This document shows positions 13,440 to 18,360 of a stretch of DNA of 18,360 bases, one piece after another; the stretch's first letter is position 1; each line of letters opens with the position of its first letter. Made by a program: the position numbers and the translations under genes. Under the pieces are notes generated by a model. It had not been told where the DNA came from. It ran no database searches and saw nothing but the letters and a program-made list of their open reading frames with translations. This DNA is from Nostoc sp. CHAB 5834 (lineage in GTDB: Bacteria > Cyanobacteriota > Cyanobacteriia > Cyanobacteriales > Nostocaceae): positions 1 through 18,360 of the forward strand of contig JAIVFU010000121.1 of NCBI GenBank assembly GCA_020829485.1, given 5' to 3'.

Positions 13440-13754
13440 AGATTACTCCAAATAAAAATGAACCTACGACGTATAGGCATAAATTTTGATAGATTGATTA
13501 TGCTTATTGCGCCGCGGCGATTAAGTGCATGCTCCCTGTCAATGTCGCGCTGATAGGCTGAGCCACTTCCAGTGCCATTCCCGCTACGCACAACAACGAC
13601 ATCGATTGCCCTGGGCCGGGTGCGAGCGCCGCAAACGACGTACTCCTGAGCGCTACAGCGATTATTGCATGAGTCACTGAACGAGCTACCTACACGCTTC
13701 GCAGCTTTTTAAATCATTGAAAAGGCGCAGATTCACTTAATCCTCAAAAGCTCA
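13440..13754. other. Intergenic region with no clear gene
   Basis: These 315 bases separate the divergent small membrane gene and the RCC1 gene. On the minus strand one frame stays open for about 60 codons (roughly 13506-13688), reading Ala/Ser/Leu-rich and including SMSLLCVAGMALEVAQ, but with no ATG near its start and no ribosome binding site. It may be a gene remnant or chance. A CGCCGCGGCG palindrome occurs near 13513. The promoters of both flanking genes must lie here, but none is convincing. Confidence 0.4.
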
Positions 13755-16700
13755 ATGTTCACGCTGATTATTTCACTCGTTAGTATCGCACTAGTCGCCG
13801 CCCTCGCCCTTACCTCTATTTACTACGGAGGGGCTTCTTGGGTGGAAAGACAAGCAAAAGCAAATGCCACTACCGCCATAAGTCAGGCGACTCAGGTGCT
13901 TGGGGCTGCCGAGCTGCACTTGGTGGGACAGGGCTCATGGCCCGACACTGTCGACGACCTAATTGCCAGCAATTATCTAAAGAGCTCACCGGTCCTCATG
14001 GATACCGCATGGGTTCAGCCCCTAGCGGGTGTTCCCACGTTCTGGGCCAAAAAGTCCGTCGACGAGGAGACATGCAAGGCGGTAAACCTTGCTTCTCGGG
14101 GTGACAACGGAATATACCGAGCTGCCCGTCCCGGACTGGTCACTCAATGTTTTGGCACTAAAGCCAGCTACACCGTGGTTACTACCCGACTCGCACCTGG
14201 TGCGCCCGGGCTGGACGTAATTTTCTTTGTCGAAGATGATGAAGAATTGCTGTATGACGAAACGGGGGGCGGCTGGGCTGTTCCCCCTACTGTTGGCTCC
14301 CCTAGTTCTGGAGGCGGAGGGGGTAGCGGAATAGGGGGGCCGCCGTCAGGAGCCGATATGGGCACTAGTGGAGGAGGCTACTTTGGGGGAAATGTACAGG
14401 CATCTTTTCCTGGCCGCGGTGACCTGGGCGGCTCGAACTTGGGAATAGGGAGCTTCGTAGGCAGTGGCAAAGTAGTAGAGACCATCGAGTTCACTAATAC
14501 AGGCTCGGGCCCCTCCAATCTCGGGGGTGCTGGCGGTTATGGCGATGCAAACCTGATTGGCTCAACCTGTTCCGGGATTTTGGCCGTAGGGAGCAGCTGC
14601 TATCTGACCATTCAGATAGGTCCTTTTACAGGACTTACCGGCCAACGGCCTCTGGTTGGTGGCGTCTGGCAGGAGTTTGATGGAAAAGCCGCTCACGTAG
14701 GCATTTCAGGCTCTGTCTACCCTGGCCCCCTTCCGGATTTACCCTTGGCGGTTGAGACTGATGACCCGAACGATTCGGCCGGAAGACTCATGTTTCCTGA
14801 TACCCCAGTGGGCGCTAGCAGCTATAAATGGGTCCGTACCCAAAACATAGGGGACCCCCTGGTGTTCAATAATCCGGGGGCCTCTGCTGTATCTCCTTAC
14901 AGCATTGTTCAGACTGACTGCGCAGTCAATCTTCCCACAGGTGACAGCTGTCGAACACGCTTGCGCTTTACGCCTCCTGCGCAAGCTGAGTACATCAATG
15001 CGCCGTACTACTTCACCATTGGGGCGAACAACAAGGTGGCGCGACTGGAGCTGTCTGGGCGCGGAATTGCCCCCACAAACTCGGGAATCACCCTATCCAC
15101 TACAAAGGTGGATTTCGGCAAATTGCCGGCAACTGGCGAGCATGTTGACGGTTTAACCGTCACGAATTCGGGCAGTAGCGCAATTAACTTCGCCAAGGCC
15201 ATGGAGATTACTCCGGCTAGCAGCCCCTTTACGGTAAAAGCTTCCACCTGTGCCGCAACATTGCCCCCTGGAGAAACCTGCACGGTATGGGTTCGCTTTG
15301 CGCCCATAGATGCGCAGGAATTTTCAGGGGCGCTCGTTATCGACGTCCAAGGGCTTGGCCAGCAGGAAGTATCCCTGACTGGACAAGCGGATAATCCATT
15401 ACAGTCGCAGAAAATTACAGTGCCACGTGCGACTCGGGGCGTGCCATATACAGTCTCACCAGACTTTGCCCAAGCGTTCAGTTTAGCATCAGGGGTTCCA
15501 GTTGCAAATGACCAGCTTGAGCTATCTCTCGACCCCGCACTATCCCTTCCTCAAGGCATGGTGTTTGACAAAGTAACCCGCAAGTTATCTGGCACCCCAA
15601 ATGCAAACACGATAGAGGAAGGTAACTCCTTCAAAATTTTGGCGCGCTATCAAAACCGGTTCTCAGGAGAGCAGGAGTTCACCCTCCAAGTAGGTGACGT
15701 CGTATTTGAAGCAGTCCAATATTCCGCAGGCGGATTCCATACCTGCGCTGTGACTCCCGTAGGTGGCGTCAAATGTTGGGGCTGGGACAACTTTGGTCAG
15801 CTAGGAGACGATAACACGCTTACGCTTCAGCGAACTCCCGTAGATGTTCAAGGATTGACCTCTGGGGTGGTGAGTGTTTCGGCGGGAAACTTTCACACCT
15901 GCGCCGTAACCACTGCGGGAGGTGTGAAGTGCTGGGGTCAGGACTCCAGTGGTCAGCTAGGCAACGACACAGCATTAACTAACAGTCCAACTCCGGTTAA
16001 TGTCTTTGGCTTGTCGTCAGGTATTTCCCACGTGGAGTCGGGGGGCTCGTATAGCTGCGCACTCACTACTAGTGGAGGAATCAAATGTTGGGGGAATGAC
16101 CAGGTCGGTCAGCTAGGCAATGACGGGAGCCTAACAAACCAGCCTACGCCCGTTAACGTACTAGGGCTCACATCCGGTGTCCGCAGTATATCGACGGGGG
16201 GGGCTACCACCTGTGCAGTGACAACCGCCGGGGGGCTCAAATGCTGGGGATGGGACAACTACGGCCAACTTGGAAATGATAACGTGTTGGCAGACAAGGC
16301 TACTCCTGTGGATGTGAAAGGGCTGACCGAGGGGGTCTCCAGTGTTTCCGCAGGAAATCAAAACGCCTGTGCAGTCACTACTTCAGGCGGACTGAAGTGT
16401 TGGGGACGGGACAATTCGGGCCAACTGGGAAATGATGCCGCGTTAGCAGACAGCACTACACCTGTGGATGTAGCAGGGCTGACCCAGGGTGTCTCCAGCG
16501 TATCGGTATCGGAGAGCCACGTATGTGCTGTGACTAATGCGGGGGGACTCAAGTGCTGGGGATATGATGGTTCGGGACAGCTAGGTAACGATGTGGCTCT
16601 CACCAACAGTTGGGCGCCGGTAGACGTCTTTGGGCTAACCTCTGGCGTCGTCAGCGTATCTACAGGGGTGAGTCATACCTGTGCTTTGTCCCGTAAAGAC

Positions 16701-16796
16701 GGGTTGCTGTGCTGGGGGGGAAATGGGATAGGACAGCTAGGAATCGCAGACACTTCGGGAAGAACTACACCTATTCCGGCCAAAGTTGTTTATTGA
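13755..16796 (+). CDS. Pilin-like surface protein with ASH and Ig-like domains and seven RCC1 repeats
   Basis: This 1013-residue protein starts with a hydrophobic helix (MFTLIISLVSIALVAALALT) and a pilin-like region (about 30-75, including GSWPDTVDDLIASNYL). A Gly/Ser-rich linker (about 170-210) follows. Then come three ASH or choice-of-anchor beta domains (about 215-320, 330-440, 443-550), each with a Cys pair, and an Ig-like domain (about 552-652). The C-terminus holds seven RCC1 repeats of about 52 residues (657-1013), each with TCAV-type and KCWG-type cysteines, which should fold as a beta-propeller. RCC1 propellers bind proteins; here the role is probably adhesion. The N-terminus lacks the prepilin Gly and Glu5, so normal type IV processing is not assured. 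The ribosome binding site is weak. Confidence 0.85.
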   Translation: MFTLIISLVSIALVAALALTSIYYGGASWVERQAKANATTAISQATQVLGAAELHLVGQGSWPDTVDDLIASNYLKSSPVLMDTAWVQPLAGVPTFWAKKSVDEETCKAVNLASRGDNGIYRAARPGLVTQCFGTKASYTVVTTRLAPGAPGLDVIFFVEDDEELLYDETGGGWAVPPTVGSPSSGGGGGSGIGGPPSGADMGTSGGGYFGGNVQASFPGRGDLGGSNLGIGSFVGSGKVVETIEFTNTGSGPSNLGGAGGYGDANLIGSTCSGILAVGSSCYLTIQIGPFTGLTGQRPLVGGVWQEFDGKAAHVGISGSVYPGPLPDLPLAVETDDPNDSAGRLMFPDTPVGASSYKWVRTQNIGDPLVFNNPGASAVSPYSIVQTDCAVNLPTGDSCRTRLRFTPPAQAEYINAPYYFTIGANNKVARLELSGRGIAPTNSGITLSTTKVDFGKLPATGEHVDGLTVTNSGSSAINFAKAMEITPASSPFTVKASTCAATLPPGETCTVWVRFAPIDAQEFSGALVIDVQGLGQQEVSLTGQADNPLQSQKITVPRATRGVPYTVSPDFAQAFSLASGVPVANDQLELSLDPALSLPQGMVFDKVTRKLSGTPNANTIEEGNSFKILARYQNRFSGEQEFTLQVGDVVFEAVQYSAGGFHTCAVTPVGGVKCWGWDNFGQLGDDNTLTLQRTPVDVQGLTSGVVSVSAGNFHTCAVTTAGGVKCWGQDSSGQLGNDTALTNSPTPVNVFGLSSGISHVESGGSYSCALTTSGGIKCWGNDQVGQLGNDGSLTNQPTPVNVLGLTSGVRSISTGGATTCAVTTAGGLKCWGWDNYGQLGNDNVLADKATPVDVKGLTEGVSSVSAGNQNACAVTTSGGLKCWGRDNSGQLGNDAALADSTTPVDVAGLTQGVSSVSVSESHVCAVTNAGGLKCWGYDGSGQLGNDVALTNSWAPVDVFGLTSGVVSVSTGVSHTCALSRKDGLLCWGGNGIGQLGIADTSGRTTPIPAKVVY
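15720..16790 (+). repeat. Seven tandem RCC1-coding repeats, about 156 bp each
   Basis: The DNA repeats with a period of about 156 bases, with the motif TG(C/T)TGGGG (Cys-Trp-Gly) recurring near 15776, 15930, 16086, 16240, 16398, 16553 and 16711. Units differ at many third positions, so they are old duplications or partly diverged, though some neighbours are close enough to recombine. Confidence 0.8.
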
Positions 16797-17116
16797 AAGT
16801 GTGCATTCCCTGTCGAGTAGAAGTTGACTTCGAAAGGGGTTGCATTGAGCCAGGCCGCGTAGTTGTCCTGATGCGCAGACGCAGGACTCGTGAAGACGGG
16901 CATGCGTTGGGTTCTTTTTAGGATTGCGCCCTGTGAGGAGTGTTGGGCTGGTAATATATGCAGATGCCAGCCCCGCACAATTCAAAAACGTTGCCAAGAG
17001 GGTTACCTTGGCGCCCTTTATACCCCGCATAAATCCGAGATTTTAAAGAACGGGTAATAAGGTGGTCCGAACAAATTTCAATAGGTTGGCTTAGCCCAGA
17101 ATTGTCCTTCTGAAAA
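16797..17116. other. Intergenic region with minus-strand open fragments
   Basis: No clear plus-strand gene is present. On the minus strand two overlapping frames look partly gene-like. One starts MRGIKGAKVTLLATFLNCAG, signal-peptide-like, from 17030. Another begins at a GTG at 16978 and ends NFYSTGNAHFQ at 16790. Together they resemble one small exported protein broken by a frameshift, but this is weak. An inverted repeat GCCAAG/CTTGGC (16993-17012) lies here; it has no T-run and could be an operator for the gene at 17117. No terminator for the RCC1 gene was found. Confidence 0.35.
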
Positions 17117-18127
17117 ATGCAAAAACTTGATGCTCTGAACTACACGACGCAAGCCATGGAGGACATTGGCGAGCTTGCCCTTGTATACAAGAAGAACGGC
17201 AACTCCAGCACTGCCGAGTCGCTTGGGCAAGTCATGCGCCTCATGGGTGAAGCCGTTAAGTTCAATCTGCCAGACCACGGCGAGCTCGTGGCACTAGACC
17301 ATCTGGATGACGCGTTTTCTGAGCTAGTTCGGCTTCCCTTTGACGCTGTCTGCCTTGAGGCTCCATTCCCCTCGGTCGACAATGTGTACGAAAAAGAAGG
17401 AAATTTCGAAGAAAGCCTGTCGACCAGGCGCATCTCCTTCGCATGGTCCTCGAACTTGGCTGCCCGGTATCCGGGGCTGTGCAGCTTTGGGCCCAGAAAG
17501 GGCTTTTATGTGGCGTCGGTCTACTACAGCGACAACTTCAAATCTTGGCTCATCTGCCCGACAACAAATTTCATACCGGACTGCCCGAGCATATCTATCA
17601 ACAGCACTTTGCCTTCAGAGGGGTACGCTGGGAGGGAATATGAGCACTTGGTCGAGCGCGGCCTGGTCAAGCCAAACACCTCCAACTATGAGTGCTACGC
17701 GAGTGTGATGTTACCGGAGCTCGTATCCTTGTTGATACAAACTATGGGTTCGAATGTCGACGCTATGGCACGGCTTTCCATGGACCTGAGGGATGAGACG
17801 GCGACAGCCATTGGATTTTGCCTGACAGTCAACACGAGCAACGTGGGTCGTAAGGCGTTGGACGTCCCAGAAAAGCTCAACAAGAAGCGGCTCAACAATG
17901 GCAAGCCTCCTTTTTTCGAAACATGGGTACTAGACCTCAATCGCCCTACGAAGGGCAAGCCGGTGGCCGCCCAATCGGAAGCGGGAGATATCGGCCGGCT
18001 CTCCCCACGCCTTCATCTGCGTCGTGGCCATATTCGCCGCCTCGATGGGAAAACTGTCTATGTCCGGGCTGCGACAGTGGGTAGTGCGACTGCCGGTGTT
18101 GTTGACAAGGTGTACCGAATCTCCTAA
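17117..18127 (+). CDS. Unknown protein with a phage-type C-terminal RGH motif
   Basis: This 336-residue protein has a helical N-terminal region (about 1-75), a central mixed region rich in Tyr, Ser and Trp (about 105-165), and a helix-rich part (about 195-245) with no membrane segment. Residues 297-336 read RLHLRRGHIRRLDGKTVYVR and end VDKVYRIS, like the tail RLHxxRGHxRxxxxGKxVWV found in uncharacterised phage and prophage proteins, perhaps a nucleic-acid-contacting element. No other family is recognised. The ribosome binding site is poor. The gene stands alone and is followed by a terminator at 18172-18207. Confidence 0.65.
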   Translation: MQKLDALNYTTQAMEDIGELALVYKKNGNSSTAESLGQVMRLMGEAVKFNLPDHGELVALDHLDDAFSELVRLPFDAVCLEAPFPSVDNVYEKEGNFEESLSTRRISFAWSSNLAARYPGLCSFGPRKGFYVASVYYSDNFKSWLICPTTNFIPDCPSISINSTLPSEGYAGREYEHLVERGLVKPNTSNYECYASVMLPELVSLLIQTMGSNVDAMARLSMDLRDETATAIGFCLTVNTSNVGRKALDVPEKLNKKRLNNGKPPFFETWVLDLNRPTKGKPVAAQSEAGDIGRLSPRLHLRRGHIRRLDGKTVYVRAATVGSATAGVVDKVYRIS

Positions 18128-18171
18128 GAGGCAATGGCTCTTATCGGCCGTTTGGCATTTCTCAAAGGTAT

Positions 18172-18207
18172 AAGAGCCGCAACCTGTTGAGGATTGCGGC
18201 TCTTTTT
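18172..18207 (+). terminator. Intrinsic terminator between convergent genes
   Basis: AAGAGCCGCAA and TTGCGGCTCTT form an 11-bp stem around an 11-base loop, with T to 18207. The minus strand has a weaker T-rich end, so it may also serve the convergent gene at 18228. Confidence 0.85.
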
Positions 18208-18227
18208 CAAGGGTACTGGTCAGTCGC

Positions 18228-18360
18228 TTAGCGTAGAACTTCCTTCCAGCCCAGACGACGAGGGGGAGCGGTACCGCCCAACTTCAGGAGCCGGGTTGTC
18301 GTTGTATTGTCCGATTGACGGGTTGTTATAGCAATCTTCTCTGTGGAGGTTCGCGCAATG
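18228..18360 (-). CDS. C-terminal end of a gene cut by the right edge
   Basis: The minus strand is open from the window edge to a TAA at 18230-18228, giving 43 residues with stretches such as KIAITTRQSDNTTTTRLLK and ending RLGWKEVLR. Codon use looks coding and the frame ends just beyond a strong terminator, as expected of a real gene. The end is basic and Thr/Arg-rich. The family cannot be named from this piece. Confidence 0.5.
   Translation of the reverse strand, partial: IARTSTEKIAITTRQSDNTTTTRLLKLGGTAPPRRLGWKEVLR

Noticed and set aside
15720..16790. Repeats as a CRISPR array
   Set aside because: The period is about 156 bp with no short constant repeat and spacer pattern; the repeats are protein-coding.
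13755..17030. PilV-type shufflon at the 3' end of the RCC1 gene
   Set aside because: No repeated short recombination sites and no recombinase gene in the window; the convergent fragment does not share sequence with the RCC1 tail.

Overview
The window looks like an accessory region (plasmid, integrative element or phage-like island) of a Gram-negative proteobacterium. Two Sec lipoproteins with clear lipoboxes, classical sigma70-like promoters, AGGAG-type ribosome binding sites and many hairpin-plus-T-run terminators support this. A Burkholderiales-type host is my best guess from the pilin-like N-terminus and the MoxR/DUF3150/VWA gene set, but this is inference only. No rRNA, tRNA, CRISPR, transposase, integrase or replication gene was seen. 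Base composition is about 50-55% GC, with one clearly AT-richer gene at 4119-4568.

Layout. 2-109 (+) is the possible tail of a gene cut by the left edge. 127-4044 (-) is an operon-like run read right to left: a GTG-started lipoprotein with an HExxH motif, an unknown 343-residue protein, a HerA/VirB4-like P-loop ATPase carrying an inserted DUF5710 domain, and a small exported protein. 4119-4568 (+) is an AT-rich membrane protein with its own promoter and terminator. 4703-6216 (-) holds a small lipoprotein and a two-gene unit in which an unknown 221-residue protein is ATGA-coupled to a macro-domain (ADP-ribose-binding) protein. 6302-7762 (-) is a regulator-like protein with two helix-turn-helix-like domains and a long Ala/Pro-rich tail; a well-placed internal start could give a second, shorter product. 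7763-8275 has no convincing protein gene but holds a promoter and a chain of hairpins ending in a strong plus-strand terminator, a candidate structured RNA. 8276-9800 is a divergent pair: an unknown small protein (-) and a kinase-fold-like protein (+), with an inverted repeat between them. 9933-13050 (+) is a tight three-gene operon: MoxR-type AAA+ ATPase, DUF3150-like protein and a DUF2201-type protein with a VWA-like MIDAS domain. 13173-13439 (-) is a small membrane protein. 13755-16796 (+) is a 1013-residue surface protein: pilin-like N-terminus, three ASH-type beta domains, an Ig-like domain and seven RCC1 repeats. 17117-18127 (+) is an unknown protein, and 18228-18360 (-) is the tail of a gene cut by the right edge.

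How the genes may work together. The clearest functional module is MoxR-DUF3150-VWA, which by analogy with RavA-ViaA, NorQ-NorD and CobS-CobT should be a chaperone-like remodelling machine; its metallopeptidase-like half has lost the first His and the Glu of the usual HExxH. The ATPase operon could be a DNA- or protein-translocation or membrane-linked module, since it contains two exported proteins. The RCC1 protein is probably a pilus-tip or surface adhesin. Most transcription units are insulated by strong terminators, as is common where cargo cassettes have been assembled separately.
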